A stretch of 64,000 bases of DNA from Sphingomonas sp. S2M10 (GCF_012650175.1 NZ_JAAILI010000029.1:34531-98530); one strand, 5' to 3'. Numbered from the stretch's first letter, positions 44,483-54,203 are shown. Notes: generated from the letters alone by a model not told the origin. A program made the numbers and translations.

Positions 44483-45946
44483 ATGCTTACCACACACCCG
44501 TTCGATGACGACAAGCTGCGCGAAGAGTGCGGCGTATTCGGCGTTTTCAACAGCGAAGGCGCGGCCGCGATGGTCGCGCTCGGACTGCACGCACTCCAGC
44601 ACCGCGGCCAGGAGGCAGCGGGCATAACCAGCTGGGACGGCCATCAGTTCCACACCCATCGCGCCATGGGCCATGTCGCCGGCAATTTCGACCGCGACGA
44701 CGTGATCCGTTCGCTCCCCGGACTGTCGGCCTGCGGCCATGTGCGCTATGCCACCACCGGCGGCTCGGCGATCCGCAACGTCCAGCCGCTCTATGCCGAG
44801 CTGGCCAGCGGCGGCTTTGCGATCGCGCATAACGGCAACATCTCGAACGCGATGCGGCTGCGGCGCGACCTCGTCCGCCGCGGCGCGATCTTCCAGTCGA
44901 CCTCGGATACCGAGGTGATCATCCACCTCGTCGCCACCTCGCAATATCGCACGCTGATCGACCGGTTCATCGATGCGCTCAAGCAGGTCGAGGGCGCCTA
45001 TTCGCTGATCGTGATGACGCCCGAAGGCATGATCGCCTGCCGTGATCCGCTCGGCATCCGCCCGCTGGTGATGGGCAAACTCGGCGATTCGCTGATCTTT
45101 GCCTCGGAGACGGTCGCGCTAGACGTGGTCGGCGCGGAATATGTCCGCGATGTCGAGCCGGGCGAACTGGTGATCGTGAAGGGCAATGGCGAGCTGTCGA
45201 GCCACAAGCCGTTCGCGCCGCAGGCCGCGCGGCCGTGCATCTTCGAATATGTCTATTTCTCGCGCCCCGACTCGATCAGCGACAGCCGCTCGGTCTATTC
45301 GGTGCGCAAGGCGATCGGCGCGCAGCTGGCGATCGAATCGCCGGTCGAGGCCGATCTGGTCGTGCCGGTGCCCGACTCGGGCGTGCCGGCAGCGATCGGC
45401 TATGCCCAGCAATCGGGCATTCCTTTCGAGCTGGGCATCATCCGCTCGCACTATGTCGGCCGCACCTTCATCCAGCCGGGCGACAAGGTCCGCCACCTGG
45501 GCGTCAAGCTGAAGCACAACGCCAATCGCGAGCTGATCGCCGGCAAGCGCATCGTGCTGATCGACGACTCGATCGTGCGCGGCACCACCAGCCTCAAGAT
45601 CGTGCAGATGATGCACGAGGCGGGCGCCAAGGAAGTGCATATGCGCATTGCCTCGCCGCCGACGCGGCACAGCTGCTTCTACGGCGTCGACACGCCCGAG
45701 CGCGCCAAGCTGCTCGCCGCCAAGCTGGACGTGGACGGGATGACCGACTTCATCCATGCCGACAGCCTCGCCTTCGTCTCGATCGACGGCCTGTACAAGG
45801 CGCTGGGCGAGGCGCGTCGCGCGGACATCCATCCGAAATATTGCGACGCTTGCTTTACCGGCGACTATCCGACGACGCTGACCGACCAGGACGAGTTGGC
45901 GCCGCCGCCGGACCAGCTGGCGCTGCTCGCCGAGAAGGTCGGCTGA
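44483..45946 (+). CDS. purF: Amidophosphoribosyltransferase
   Basis: First committed step of purine synthesis: makes phosphoribosylamine from PRPP and glutamine. The 487-residue protein begins with a 15-residue propeptide before the catalytic Cys16 (EECGVFGVF). That is followed by LHALQHRGQEAAGI, GHVRYATTGG and GFAIAHNGNISN of the Ntn glutaminase domain. The PRPP loop is RIVLIDDSIVRGTTS, and a C-terminal CYGVDTPE-like cluster (CFYGVDTPE) is visible. The propeptide type is that of Bacillus-like PurF. The ATG chosen keeps that propeptide short. An SDR gene follows 4 bases later. Confidence 0.97.
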   Translation: MLTTHPFDDDKLREECGVFGVFNSEGAAAMVALGLHALQHRGQEAAGITSWDGHQFHTHRAMGHVAGNFDRDDVIRSLPGLSACGHVRYATTGGSAIRNVQPLYAELASGGFAIAHNGNISNAMRLRRDLVRRGAIFQSTSDTEVIIHLVATSQYRTLIDRFIDALKQVEGAYSLIVMTPEGMIACRDPLGIRPLVMGKLGDSLIFASETVALDVVGAEYVRDVEPGELVIVKGNGELSSHKPFAPQAARPCIFEYVYFSRPDSISDSRSVYSVRKAIGAQLAIESPVEADLVVPVPDSGVPAAIGYAQQSGIPFELGIIRSHYVGRTFIQPGDKVRHLGVKLKHNANRELIAGKRIVLIDDSIVRGTTSLKIVQMMHEAGAKEVHMRIASPPTRHSCFYGVDTPERAKLLAAKLDVDGMTDFIHADSLAFVSIDGLYKALGEARRADIHPKYCDACFTGDYPTTLTDQDELAPPPDQLALLAEKVG

Positions 45947-45950
45947 GCCG

Positions 45951-46661
45951 GTGAGCGACGGATCGCTGGCGGGACAGACCGCCCTCGTAACCGGCGCCAG
46001 CCGCGGCATCGGCGCGGCGACCGCGATCGCGCTGGGCGCGGCCGGCGCGCACGTGATCCTTACCGCGCGCACCGCGGGGGGGCTGGAGGAGGTGGAGGAC
46101 GCCATCTTCCAGGCCGGCGGCAGCGCAACGATCGCACCGCTCGACCTTGCCGAGCATGATGCGATCGCACGACTCGCCGGTGCGATCGGCGAGCGCTGGC
46201 CGGTGCTCGACATGCTGGTGCTCAATGCCGGCATGCTCGGCACGCTGAGCGCGATCAATGCGATCGACTTCGCCGAATTCGCCAAGGTGCTGACGCTCAA
46301 CGTCGCCGCGCAGGGCGCGATGCTGGCCGCGTTCGATCCGATGCTCCGCAAGGCACCCGGCGCGCGGGTGCTGGGCATCACCTCCAGCGTCGGCCGCACC
46401 CCCCGTGCCTATTGGGGCGTCTATGGCGCGTCCAAGGCGGCGTTCGAGAATCTGCTGCTCAGCTATGGGCAGGAACTGGAGAATGTCAGCCAGGTTCGGG
46501 TGGGCATCGTCGATCCGGGTGCCACGCGCACCAAGATGCGCGCGCGCGCCTTTCCGGGCGAGGATCCGGCGACGGTGAAGGCGCCCGAAGTCGTGGCCGA
46601 GCGGATCGTCGCGCTGATGGCCGCCGGATTCGCGCGCGGCCATTTCGAGCGGGTCGGCTGA
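45951..46661 (+). CDS. Short-chain dehydrogenase/reductase
   Basis: A 236-residue Rossmann oxidoreductase with cofactor motif TGASRGIGAATAIALG, the NAG motif in LVLNAGMLG, the catalytic Ser in ITSSVGRTPRAYW and the YGASK active site. TGASRGIG with a following non-acidic strand end (LTARTAGG) suggests NADP preference. It starts with GTG just after the purF stop and is probably co-transcribed with it. Substrate unknown. Confidence 0.9.
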   Translation: MSDGSLAGQTALVTGASRGIGAATAIALGAAGAHVILTARTAGGLEEVEDAIFQAGGSATIAPLDLAEHDAIARLAGAIGERWPVLDMLVLNAGMLGTLSAINAIDFAEFAKVLTLNVAAQGAMLAAFDPMLRKAPGARVLGITSSVGRTPRAYWGVYGASKAAFENLLLSYGQELENVSQVRVGIVDPGATRTKMRARAFPGEDPATVKAPEVVAERIVALMAAGFARGHFERVG

Positions 46662-46665
46662 CGGC

Positions 46666-47160
46666 CTAGTTTTCGTCCTCGCCGTCCCTGGCGGCGGGGC
46701 TTGGTGCCGGGGCGGGCCTGACGCAGGCGCAGCGGGCGCTCGCCGGTCGGCGCGGCGGCGCGGTCGTTGCGAACTCGGTGCGGGTAAGCGTACCCGATTT
46801 GTCACCATCGGCGCCGGTGAACTTCGCGACGGACTTGGCCGCCCATTCCTCGAAGCTCAGCCGACCGTCGCCATTGGCGTCGAGCTTGGCGAACGCCTTG
46901 CGGCGCGCAGCGAAATATTCGTCGCGGCTCACCGTGTCATCGCGATCCTTGTCATAGCGATCGAAGCGCTTCCGCTCGCGGGTCTTGGCGTCGGCCTCGG
47001 GAGCTTTGCCTGGCAAGGGCGTCACCGCGCCCGCCGCTTTCACCGGCGCCGGTGGCAACACCGCCGCGAGCGGCGTTGGCGCCGGCCCATGCCCGAACAG
47101 CAGAAATCCCCCGAACGCCAGCAACAGCGCCGCGCCGGCGCCCACCGCATATCGCCACAT
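46666..47160 (-). CDS. Membrane-anchored EF-hand calcium-binding protein
   Basis: A 164-residue protein with an N-terminal membrane helix (YAVGAGAALLLAFGGFLLFG). A proline-rich linker leads to three EF-hand loops: DKDRDDTVSRDEY, DANGDGRLSFEEW and a third, GADGDKSGTLTRTEF, with Asp at slightly shifted positions. The domain should sit in the periplasm and bind calcium. A basic, proline-rich tail with two cysteines ends the protein. Role unknown. It converges on the SDR gene with a 4-base gap. Confidence 0.85.
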   Translation of the reverse strand: MWRYAVGAGAALLLAFGGFLLFGHGPAPTPLAAVLPPAPVKAAGAVTPLPGKAPEADAKTRERKRFDRYDKDRDDTVSRDEYFAARRKAFAKLDANGDGRLSFEEWAAKSVAKFTGADGDKSGTLTRTEFATTAPPRRPASARCACVRPAPAPSPAARDGEDEN

Positions 47161-47219
47161 GCCAAGCTCCCCCCGGAACGTCGGCCTTTCCTACACCTTC
47201 AAGGGGATGCAGCCAAGCC

Positions 47220-47924
47220 TTACCGTCCGCTGAGGCGGTGCCACAGCAACCGGGCCACGCGGCGCGGGGCGCCGATCGGCAGCGGCGAATCGACCGGCTC
47301 GCGCAAATCCATCCGCGCCCGATGCGCAAGTGCGCCCAGCGCCCGCCCGTTTCGGCTCCATCGCACGGCCAGAGCCTGGGCGAGTCTCGGCGCAGCGGCG
47401 CTGCGCGCCGCGTCCGCTTCCGCGCCGTCACCGAGATGGCGGGCAAGATCGGCCAGCGCCCAGCCTTCGCCGCCCAGCGTCAGCGGATCGCCGGCCGCGC
47501 CCAGCGCGGCGCCGGCTGCGGCGAACAGGGCACCCCTCCCCGCCCCATAGCGGGCGAGCGCCAGCCCATCCAGCGCCTCTTCCTCGACCAGCACTTCCCA
47601 GCCATGGACGATCGGCACCAGCGACGCGCCGGTCACGCCACGCGGCAGCACGTCCGTCGCCAACCCGCGCAGCACCGGCTCGGCGGGCGGCGGCGCAGTG
47701 TCGAGCTTGGCCAGCGCTTCGCGCCACCAGGCGAGCCGCAGCTGGCCGACCGCAGGTTGGCTGGTGGTGCGCAGCAGCTGCGCCAGCGCCTCGTCGAGCG
47801 CCAGCAGCGCGGAAAGGGACGCGCGTCCGTCGGCCGGCGCGTAGGAGAGGATCAACGCCCGTTCAGGATCCTCGGGCAACGCCCGGTCGGGATCCTGGGA
47901 CAGCGTGTTTAGCGAAGCGTTCAC
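47220..47924 (-). CDS. Squalene/phytoene-synthase-like protein
   Basis: A 234-residue all-helical protein. LILSYAPADGRASLSALLALDEALAQLLRTTSQPAVGQLRLAWWREALAKLD matches the N-terminal part of the squalene/phytoene synthase fold, in the branch containing mitochondrial NDUFAF6 (complex I assembly). The two DxxxD prenyl-diphosphate motifs of true synthases are not visible, so catalytic activity is doubtful. An assembly-factor role is possible but inferred. It lies between the EF-hand gene and the Tad-like cluster. Confidence 0.82.
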   Translation of the reverse strand: MNASLNTLSQDPDRALPEDPERALILSYAPADGRASLSALLALDEALAQLLRTTSQPAVGQLRLAWWREALAKLDTAPPPAEPVLRGLATDVLPRGVTGASLVPIVHGWEVLVEEEALDGLALARYGAGRGALFAAAGAALGAAGDPLTLGGEGWALADLARHLGDGAEADAARSAAAPRLAQALAVRWSRNGRALGALAHRARMDLREPVDSPLPIGAPRRVARLLWHRLSGR

Positions 47925-47999
47925 CCGTTCCCTCTATGGCCGGAGGATCGGCGAAGGAAGAGCCAGGACTTCCTCGCCCAAGGGTTTCGAACGATCGCC

Positions 48000-49934
48000 A
48001 TGCGCAAAACGGTTCTAGAGCGGTTTCAGCGATGCTTTCCCGGTCCGCGCGACGGGGCGAGCCTGCTTGCCCGACTTCGCCGCAACCGGGCCGGCAACGT
48101 GCTGGCGATGATGGCGATCGCGCTGATCCCGCTGTTGTTCATCGCCGGTTCGGCGGTCGATACCGCCCGGCTTTACCTGGTGAAGAACCGGCTGCAGCAG
48201 GCCTGCGACGCGGGCGCGCTGGCCGGGCGGCGTTTCATGGTTTCGACGAGCGCGACGACGCTGGACGCAACGGCGACTACGCAGGCAAACGCCTTTTTCA
48301 GTAACAATTTCAAGCTTGGCTTGTTCGGCACCACTTCGGTCAGTTTCACCCCTTCCAAAACCAGCGAGAATCAGGTCGCCGGCATCGCCACCGCCAGGGT
48401 ACCGATGACGCTCACCGGCATGATGGGCTTCGGCGATCAGGCGCTCACGGTGACCTGCGAGGCGCGGTACGACGTGGCGGACACGGACATCATGTTCGTG
48501 CTGGATACCACCGGATCCATGGCGTGCCTCAGTTCCGAGACCTCGGGCTGCAACCAGGGCGTCAACCCCTATGTTCGGCCCGACGTGGCCGGCGCGCCCG
48601 GCTATGGCGGCACCCCCGGCTACTACACCGTGGAGAAGACCGGCTCCAAGCTTTCCGGTCTGCGACAGGCGGTGCTCAGCTTCTACGACACGCTGGCCGC
48701 CGCAGTCGATCCGACGACGCACCTCCGCTACGGCTTCGTCACCTACACCTCCACCGTGAACGCGGGCTATGCCGTGACCGCGCTCAACCCCGGCTACCTC
48801 GTCGACAGCTGGACCTATAACAGCCGCAGGATCGTCGACACCAACAACGGCAAGGCGACGACGAACACCATCACCTCCACCGCCGAGGCGACGTGCAACG
48901 CCAAGGCGGGGCGTAGCCCGGCCGCCGGCTATGGCAGCGACGGTACCGCTACCGTTACGACCGTGACCTGGTCGTCGAACAGCAACGGCACCTGCACGGT
49001 CAAGAGCCAGCCGGTCAAACGGACGTGGAGCTACGAGCCCGTTCGCTATGACACCAGCCAGTTCAAGCTTGGCGTTGCGGTTTCCGATCCCTCGAAGATC
49101 GACGGATCGACCTCGAAGTGGCAGGGCTGCATCGAGGAACGCAAGACGGACGCCGTCAGCAGCTTCAACTATTCCAGCCTGCCCGCCGATCTGGACCCGG
49201 ACCGGGTGCCGATCGACGACGACACGCGGTGGCGGCCGATGTGGCCGGACGTGGTCTATTATCGCGGTAACAAGAGCAGCGCGACCAACTGGGGCAACAG
49301 TGCCAACCCGCCGGGCGACAGCACCAGCACCAATGCGCTCACCCAATATACCGCGCTGGCCCTCGCCGACACCATGTCCAAGGGCTATGTCTCCTGCGGC
49401 AAGCCGGTGCAGCGCCTGGCGGTGATGACCAAGGCCGAGGTGAACAGCTACATCACCGCCAGCGACTTCGTGCCGCAGGGCGGCACCTATCACGATACCG
49501 GCATGATCTGGGGTACGCGGCTGCTCTCCCCCACCGGTCTGTTCGCGGGGGATACGGCGGCGTGGCCGGGCCGCAATCCGCCCAAGCGCTACATCGTGTT
49601 CATGACCGATGGCGACATGGCGCCCAACATGTGCCTGTACGGAATGTACGGCATCGAGAATTACGATCACCGCGTAACGAGTGCGAGCTATCAGTCCGAT
49701 TGTTCGAACAGCTCCCAGCTCGACAACCACAATGCCCGCTTCCTGGCCGCCTGCGCCGCTGCCAAGGCGCGCAACATCTCGATCTTCGTGGTCGGTTTCG
49801 GGCAGACGCTCACCAGCCAGCTGACCCAGTGCGCCTCGCCCGGCCAGGCCTTCTACGCCGCCGACAACACGTCGCTGACCGCGGCCTTCCAGACCATCGC
49901 CAAGCGCGTGGCCCTGCTGCGGATAAGCCGATGA
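48000..49934 (+). CDS. TadG-like pilus-assembly protein with VWA domain
   Basis: A 644-residue protein. One membrane helix near the N-terminus (AGNVLAMMAIALIPLLFIAGSAVD) is of the TadE/F/G type. A VWA domain follows, with MIDAS start DIMFVLDTTGSM, the later KRYIVFMTDGDMAPN and the end segment ISIFVVGFGQTLTS. The insert between them is Thr/Ser-rich with several cysteines. Start ATG puts about 35 basic residues before the helix. Its stop overlaps the next pseudopilin ATG as ATGA. It is predicted periplasmic and minor-pilin-like. Confidence 0.87.
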   Translation: MRKTVLERFQRCFPGPRDGASLLARLRRNRAGNVLAMMAIALIPLLFIAGSAVDTARLYLVKNRLQQACDAGALAGRRFMVSTSATTLDATATTQANAFFSNNFKLGLFGTTSVSFTPSKTSENQVAGIATARVPMTLTGMMGFGDQALTVTCEARYDVADTDIMFVLDTTGSMACLSSETSGCNQGVNPYVRPDVAGAPGYGGTPGYYTVEKTGSKLSGLRQAVLSFYDTLAAAVDPTTHLRYGFVTYTSTVNAGYAVTALNPGYLVDSWTYNSRRIVDTNNGKATTNTITSTAEATCNAKAGRSPAAGYGSDGTATVTTVTWSSNSNGTCTVKSQPVKRTWSYEPVRYDTSQFKLGVAVSDPSKIDGSTSKWQGCIEERKTDAVSSFNYSSLPADLDPDRVPIDDDTRWRPMWPDVVYYRGNKSSATNWGNSANPPGDSTSTNALTQYTALALADTMSKGYVSCGKPVQRLAVMTKAEVNSYITASDFVPQGGTYHDTGMIWGTRLLSPTGLFAGDTAAWPGRNPPKRYIVFMTDGDMAPNMCLYGMYGIENYDHRVTSASYQSDCSNSSQLDNHNARFLAACAAAKARNISIFVVGFGQTLTSQLTQCASPGQAFYAADNTSLTAAFQTIAKRVALLRISR

Positions 49935-50503
49935 AGCGCACGTTGCTTTGCGACGAACGCGGCGCGACGCTTGTGGAGTTCGCCATTCTGCTGCCCGTGC
50001 TGCTGGCGCTGCTGATGGGGCTGATGGACCTTTGCTACCAAGCCTATGTCCAGGCCGTATTGGAGGGTGCGGTGCAGAAGGCGGCACGCGATGCAACCAT
50101 CGAGGCAGCCGATACGACAACCATCGACACGCGCGTCACCAACACTATCCGACAGGTCGCCGGCAAGGCGACCGTCATCCCCAGCCGGCTGTTCTACGCC
50201 AGCTTCAGCCTGATCAAGCCCGAGGCATTCGAGGACAAGAACAGCAACGGCAAATATGATGCGGGTGAGTGTTTCTACGACGTCAACGACAACGATCAAT
50301 GGGATCTCGACCCCGGCCGCGCCGGCCAGGGCGGCGCCAGCGATGTCACGATCTACCGCGTCTCGGTCCGCTACACGCGGCTCTTCCCGCTTGCGGGACT
50401 GCTCGGCTGGAGCAGCCAGGTCGTGCTGAACGCCTCCACCCGCTTTAAGAACCAGCCCTATGGCGCGCAATCGATCCCGGAGGTGCGCAAGCTGTGCAAA
50501 TAA
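49931..50503 (+). CDS. TadE-family pseudopilin with two calcium-loop motifs
   Basis: A 190-residue protein. RGATLVEFAILLPVLLALLMGLMDLCYQAYVQ is the TadE pseudopilin signature with Glu after the cleavage region. Residues 102-110 (DKNSNGKYD) and 117-125 (DVNDNDQWD) both fit the DxNxNxxxD calcium loop of thrombospondin-3/dockerin type, 15 residues apart. The C-terminal beta-rich part is unassigned. Overlaps the VWA gene by four and the next gene by ten bases. Confidence 0.88.
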   Translation: MKRTLLCDERGATLVEFAILLPVLLALLMGLMDLCYQAYVQAVLEGAVQKAARDATIEAADTTTIDTRVTNTIRQVAGKATVIPSRLFYASFSLIKPEAFEDKNSNGKYDAGECFYDVNDNDQWDLDPGRAGQGGASDVTIYRVSVRYTRLFPLAGLLGWSSQVVLNASTRFKNQPYGAQSIPEVRKLCK

Positions 50504-51234
50504 GCGCGCCCGCCCTGCTCCGCCGCCTGGGGGCCGCGCGCTCCGGCGCAGCGCTGCTGGAGTTCGCGCTCGGATTGCCGATCGTGCTGACCGCCGGTCT
50601 ATGGGCGGTGGAACTGACCAACTTCGCGATCACCAACCAGCGGCTCAGCCAGATCGCACTCGCGCTGGCGGACAATGCCAGCCGTGTCGGCCTGTTCAGC
50701 GGTACCGGCGTCACCCAGCTGCGCGAGGTGGACATCAACGACGTGCTGCTCGCCGCCAAGCAGCAGGGCACGCCCTTCCATCTCACTACCAACGGGCGCA
50801 TCACCCTCTCCAGCCTGGAGAACAGCGGCGGTACCCAGCGTATCCATTGGCAGCGATGCATGGGCGCCAAGGGGGGTGCCACCTATGACTCGCATTACGG
50901 CAAGACGGTGAAGGCCGACGGCGTCACCTATGACCCGACGGCTGGCGTGAACACGGCTTCCAGCGGCGACAACAGCGCGCAACATCCGGGCACTCTTGCA
51001 CCCAACGGCATGGGCGAGAACGGCGCACAGGTGAACGCACCAGTCGACTCCGGCGTCATGTTCGTCGAGATCAACTATCTCTACACGCCGCTGGTGGGCA
51101 AAGGCTGGTTCACCGATACCAAGACGCTGCGCTATGTCGCGTCCTTCGTGGTACGCGACAACCGCGACTACACGCAGGTCTATAATCCCGAGACGACGAC
51201 CAACCGCTCCACCTGCGACCAGTACGGCGCCTGA
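50494..51234 (+). CDS. TadE/TadF-like pseudopilin
   Basis: A 246-residue protein with the pilin-type helix SGAALLEFALGLPIVLTAGLWAVELTNFAITNQRLSQIALALADNASR. The mature part has two cysteines and is otherwise unassigned. The GTG start is preceded by GGAGG at 10 bases and lies inside the end of the previous gene. It is the last of a three-gene set that lacks the Tad ATPase, secretin, prepilin peptidase and major Flp pilin in this window. A terminator hairpin follows. Confidence 0.82.
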   Translation: MQISAPALLRRLGAARSGAALLEFALGLPIVLTAGLWAVELTNFAITNQRLSQIALALADNASRVGLFSGTGVTQLREVDINDVLLAAKQQGTPFHLTTNGRITLSSLENSGGTQRIHWQRCMGAKGGATYDSHYGKTVKADGVTYDPTAGVNTASSGDNSAQHPGTLAPNGMGENGAQVNAPVDSGVMFVEINYLYTPLVGKGWFTDTKTLRYVASFVVRDNRDYTQVYNPETTTNRSTCDQYGA

Positions 51235-51235
51235 C

Positions 51236-51277
51236 GAAAAAGGCCCGCCCGACGGGACGTCGGACGGGCCGGTTTTC
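51236..51277. terminator. Bidirectional rho-independent terminator
   Basis: A 12-bp stem (51242-51253 with 51259-51270, one mismatch) with a 5-base loop. It is flanked by AAAAA on the left and TTTT on the right, so it can end both the Tad-type operon and the convergent pdhA-pdhB operon. Confidence 0.85.
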
Positions 51278-51294
51278 CGCTGGCAAGCAGAAGA

Positions 51295-52686
51295 TCAGCG
51301 ATAGGTGACCTTCTTCACCACGGCGACCACCTTGTCGGCGTTCACCAAAGCGAGCTTCTCCAGGTTCGCGGCATAGGGCAGCGGCACGTCCTCGTTGGTC
51401 ACGCGCAGTACCGGCGCGTCGAGGTCGTCAAAGCCCTCTTCCATCACGAACGCGGCGACTTCCGACGCGATCGAGCAGACCGGCCAGCCTTCCTCGACCA
51501 CCACGATGCGGTTGGTCTTCTTCAGGCTCTCCAGCACCGTCTGCTTGTCGAGCGGGCGCAGCGTGCGCAGGTCGATCACCTCGGCGTCGATGCCCTCGCC
51601 CGCCAGCTTCTCGGCGGCTTCGAGCGCAACGCCCACGCCGATCGAGTAGCTGACCAGCGTCACGTCCTTGCCCTCGCGCATGATCCGGGCCTTGCCGATC
51701 GGCAGGACATAATCGTCGAGCTTCGGCACGTCGAAGCTGCGGCCGTACATCAGCTCGTTCTCGAGGAACACGACCGGGTCTTCCGAGCGGATCGCCGCCT
51801 TGAGCAGACCCTTGGCATCGGCCGAATCATACGGCGCGATCACGATCAGGCCGGGGACGCTGGCGTACCACGGGCCATAGTTCTGGCTGTGCTGCGCGCC
51901 GACGCGGCTGGCCGCGCCGTTCGGACCGCGGAACACGATCGGGCAGCGCATCTGGCCGCCGGACATGTAGTTGGTCTTGGCCGCCGAGTTGATGATGTGG
52001 TCGATCGCCTGCATGGCGAAGTTGAACGTCATGAACTCGATGATCGGCTTGAGGCCGCCCATCGCCGCACCGGTGCCGACGCCGGCAAAGCCGTATTCGG
52101 TGATCGGCGTGTCGATAACGCGCTTGGGGCCGAATTCGTCGAGCAGGCCCTGGGTCACCTTGTAGGCGCCCTGATACTCGGCGACTTCCTCGCCCATCAC
52201 GAAGATGCGCGGATCGCTCCGCATCTCCTCGGCCATCGCGTCGCGCAGCGCTTCGCGGACCGTCGTCTTCACCATTTCGGTGCCGGCGGGCACGGCGGGG
52301 TCGGCCGGGCGGGTCTTCTCGACCGCGGCAGTCAGCTGCGCGGTGCCGGTTTCCGGGGCCTGGTCGGCCGGCGGCGGGGTCGGCTCGGTCTGCTGGCTGG
52401 CAGGCTGCGGAGCGGCCGGTGCGGCAGCGGAGGATGCATCCTCGCCCTCGCCCGCGATCATCGCGATCACGGTGCCGACCTTCACGTTATCCGTGCCCTC
52501 GGTTACCAGGATCTTGGCGATCGTGCCTTCGTCGACGGCCTCGAATTCCATCGTCGCCTTGTCGGTCTCGATCTCGGCGAGGATGTCGCCGGACTTCACG
52601 ACATCGCCTTCCTTGACGAGCCACTTGGCGAGCGTGCCCTCTTCCATGGTCGGCGAGAGCGCCGGCATCTTGAGTTCGATCGCCAT
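51295..52686 (-). CDS. pdhB: Pyruvate dehydrogenase E1 beta subunit with lipoyl domain
   Basis: Half of the thiamine-diphosphate E1 component of the pyruvate dehydrogenase complex. The 463-residue protein starts with a biotinyl/lipoyl domain, lysine in [17 protein letters not shown]. An Ala/Pro-rich linker comes next, then the transketolase-like beta domain ([39 protein letters not shown]) and the C-terminal domain with [14 protein letters not shown] lipoyl-bearing E1 beta is typical of alphaproteobacteria. It follows pdhA by one base. The E2 gene (pdhC) is not in the window. Confidence 0.97.
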   Translation of the reverse strand: MAIELKMPALSPTMEEGTLAKWLVKEGDVVKSGDILAEIETDKATMEFEAVDEGTIAKILVTEGTDNVKVGTVIAMIAGEGEDASSAAAPAAPQPASQQTEPTPPPADQAPETGTAQLTAAVEKTRPADPAVPAGTEMVKTTVREALRDAMAEEMRSDPRIFVMGEEVAEYQGAYKVTQGLLDEFGPKRVIDTPITEYGFAGVGTGAAMGGLKPIIEFMTFNFAMQAIDHIINSAAKTNYMSGGQMRCPIVFRGPNGAASRVGAQHSQNYGPWYASVPGLIVIAPYDSADAKGLLKAAIRSEDPVVFLENELMYGRSFDVPKLDDYVLPIGKARIMREGKDVTLVSYSIGVGVALEAAEKLAGEGIDAEVIDLRTLRPLDKQTVLESLKKTNRIVVVEEGWPVCSIASEVAAFVMEEGFDDLDAPVLRVTNEDVPLPYAANLEKLALVNADKVVAVVKKVTYR

Positions 52687-52687
52687 C

Positions 52688-53737
52688 TCAGTAGGTCTCC
52701 ACCAGTACGTCGGTATAGAGTTCGGCCGGATCGGGCTCCGGCGTCTGTTCGGCGAAGTCCGCCGATTCGTTCACGATCTTGCGGATCTCGGCCTCGAGCG
52801 GCTTCAGCTGCTCTTCGGTCACGCCCATGATCTCGAGCTCGCGCTTCACCGCCTCGATCGGGTCCGACTTGTCGCGAACCGACTGGACTTCCTCGCGGCT
52901 GCGATATTTGGCCGGATCGGACATCGAGTGGCCGCGATAGCGATAGGTCTTCATCTCGAGGATGATCGGGCCCTTGCCGGCGCGCACCCAGGCGAGCGCT
53001 TCCTCGGCCGCACCGCGGCAGGCGAGCACGTCCATGCCGTCCACCTGGATGCCGGGGATGCGGAAGCTCTCGCCGCGCTTGTACAGCTGGTCCTCGGCCG
53101 AGGAGCGGTTGACGCTGGTGCCCATGGCATACTGGTTGTTCTCGATCACGTAGATGATCGGGAGCTTCCACAGCTCGGCCATGTTGAACGATTCGTACAC
53201 CTGGCCCTGGTTCGCGGCGCCGTCGCCGAAATAGGCCATGGCGACGCCGCCATCCTCGTTATACTTGTGCGCGAAGGCGAGGCCCGTGCCGAGCGAGACC
53301 TGGGCGCCGACGATGCCGTGGCCACCGTAGAACTTCTTTTCGGTCGAGAACATGTGCATCGAGCCGCCCTTGCCGCGCGAGATACCCGCGCCGCGGCCGG
53401 TCAGCTCGGCCATGATCACCTTGGGGTCGATGCCATAGGCGAGCATGTGGCCATGGTCGCGATAGCCGGTAATCACCGAGTCCTTCTCGCCATCCAGCGC
53501 CGACTGCAGGCCGACCGCCACGGCTTCCTGGCCGATGTACAGGTGGCAGAAGCCGCCGATGAAGCCGAGGCCGTAGAGCTGGCCCGCCTTCTCTTCGAAG
53601 CGGCGGATCAGCAGCATCTGGCGGTAGAATTCGAGCAGCTGTTCCTTCGAGGCCTTGAACCGTTCCGGTTCGCTGGGCCGCTCGCGATTCGGTACGGCGG
53701 GTGGGGTCGGTGCGTTGCGTGCCGGTGCTTTGGCCAC
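52688..53737 (-). CDS. pdhA: Pyruvate dehydrogenase E1 alpha subunit
   Basis: The 349-residue alpha chain of E1. The thiamine-diphosphate motif is [37 protein letters not shown]. The regulatory-loop equivalent [16 protein letters not shown] and [15 protein letters not shown] are also visible. Start: GTG with GAGGAA 9 bases upstream gives [13 protein letters not shown], a disordered lead before the core; an upstream in-frame extension would have no ribosome binding site. Candidate promoter just upstream. Confidence 0.96.
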   Translation of the reverse strand: MAKAPARNAPTPPAVPNRERPSEPERFKASKEQLLEFYRQMLLIRRFEEKAGQLYGLGFIGGFCHLYIGQEAVAVGLQSALDGEKDSVITGYRDHGHMLAYGIDPKVIMAELTGRGAGISRGKGGSMHMFSTEKKFYGGHGIVGAQVSLGTGLAFAHKYNEDGGVAMAYFGDGAANQGQVYESFNMAELWKLPIIYVIENNQYAMGTSVNRSSAEDQLYKRGESFRIPGIQVDGMDVLACRGAAEEALAWVRAGKGPIILEMKTYRYRGHSMSDPAKYRSREEVQSVRDKSDPIEAVKRELEIMGVTEEQLKPLEAEIRKIVNESADFAEQTPEPDPAELYTDVLVETY

Positions 53738-53776
53738 GATCAGATATTCCTCATCCGGGGAGGGGAAAGGCGGGTG

Positions 53777-53806
53777 CCTATACGCGCGTTTTCGCAAGGC
53801 TTGCAA
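53777..53806 (-). promoter_or_regulatory. Candidate promoter of pdhA-pdhB
   Basis: TTGCAA, 18-base spacer, TATAGG on the minus strand. The -10 ends 39 bases before the pdhA GTG. The remainder of the gap towards ftsB holds no further feature I can see. Confidence 0.4.
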
Positions 53807-53879
53807 CCAACGCGCGGGTTCGGACCACGTTCATCCGCCCTAAGGCGCTCCGCCGTAGCTGGCAACTGCCCCTACGGCA

Positions 53880-54203
53880 TCACTTCTTGTCGTCGAGCGG
53901 GATGATCACTTCGTCGGGGCGGACGACGTTGAGCTGCTTGCGGGCAAGCTCGTCGACCATGTCGGGATCGGCGCCGCGCTTCGGGTCGAGCAGGTCGACT
54001 CGATTCTTGAGCTCGGCACGCTTCTTCTCCAGCAGCGCATATTCGCGCTGCTTGGCGGCAAGCTCGTGCCGCACTTCCTTGGCGGCGACGATCCCGTTGG
54101 GCCCCAGAACCGCGTTATAGGCGAAGAAGCCGATGGCGATCAGCGCCGCGGCGGGAAGCCCCGCGCGGCGCAGCAGCGTGGACATGGGCGAAGCGCGCTT
54201 CAT
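53880..54203 (-). CDS. ftsB: FtsB/DivIC-type septum formation initiator
   Basis: A 107-residue bitopic cell-division protein. A membrane helix (GLPAAALIAIGFFAYNAVLG) is followed by a periplasmic coiled coil (EVRHELAAKQREYALLEKKRAELKNRVDLLD) and a conserved end (DELARKQLNVVRPDEVIIPL). It should link FtsL and FtsQ in the divisome. The position directly after eno matches the usual eno-ftsB order. Two ATGs are possible six codons apart; the longer is used. Confidence 0.92.
   Translation of the reverse strand: MKRASPMSTLLRRAGLPAAALIAIGFFAYNAVLGPNGIVAAKEVRHELAAKQREYALLEKKRAELKNRVDLLDPKRGADPDMVDELARKQLNVVRPDEVIIPLDDKK

Noticed and set aside
47220..47924. A true phytoene or squalene synthase gene for carotenoid synthesis
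   Set aside because: The two Asp-rich prenyl-diphosphate motifs are missing, the protein is short, and no other carotenoid genes are nearby. The NDUFAF6-like branch fits better.
48010..48035. ctagagcggtttca at the start of the TadG-like gene as a copy of an alphaproteobacterial intergenic repeat
   Set aside because: I vaguely recall a similar motif, but only this copy is seen and it lies within the coding frame. There is not enough to call a repeat, though the true start could be slightly downstream.
48015..50120. 701-codon open frame on the minus strand opposite the TadG/TadE genes
   Set aside because: The plus strand carries the VWA MIDAS start and the TadE signature with overlapping starts and stops. 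The minus frame is low in hydrophobic cores and has no motif.
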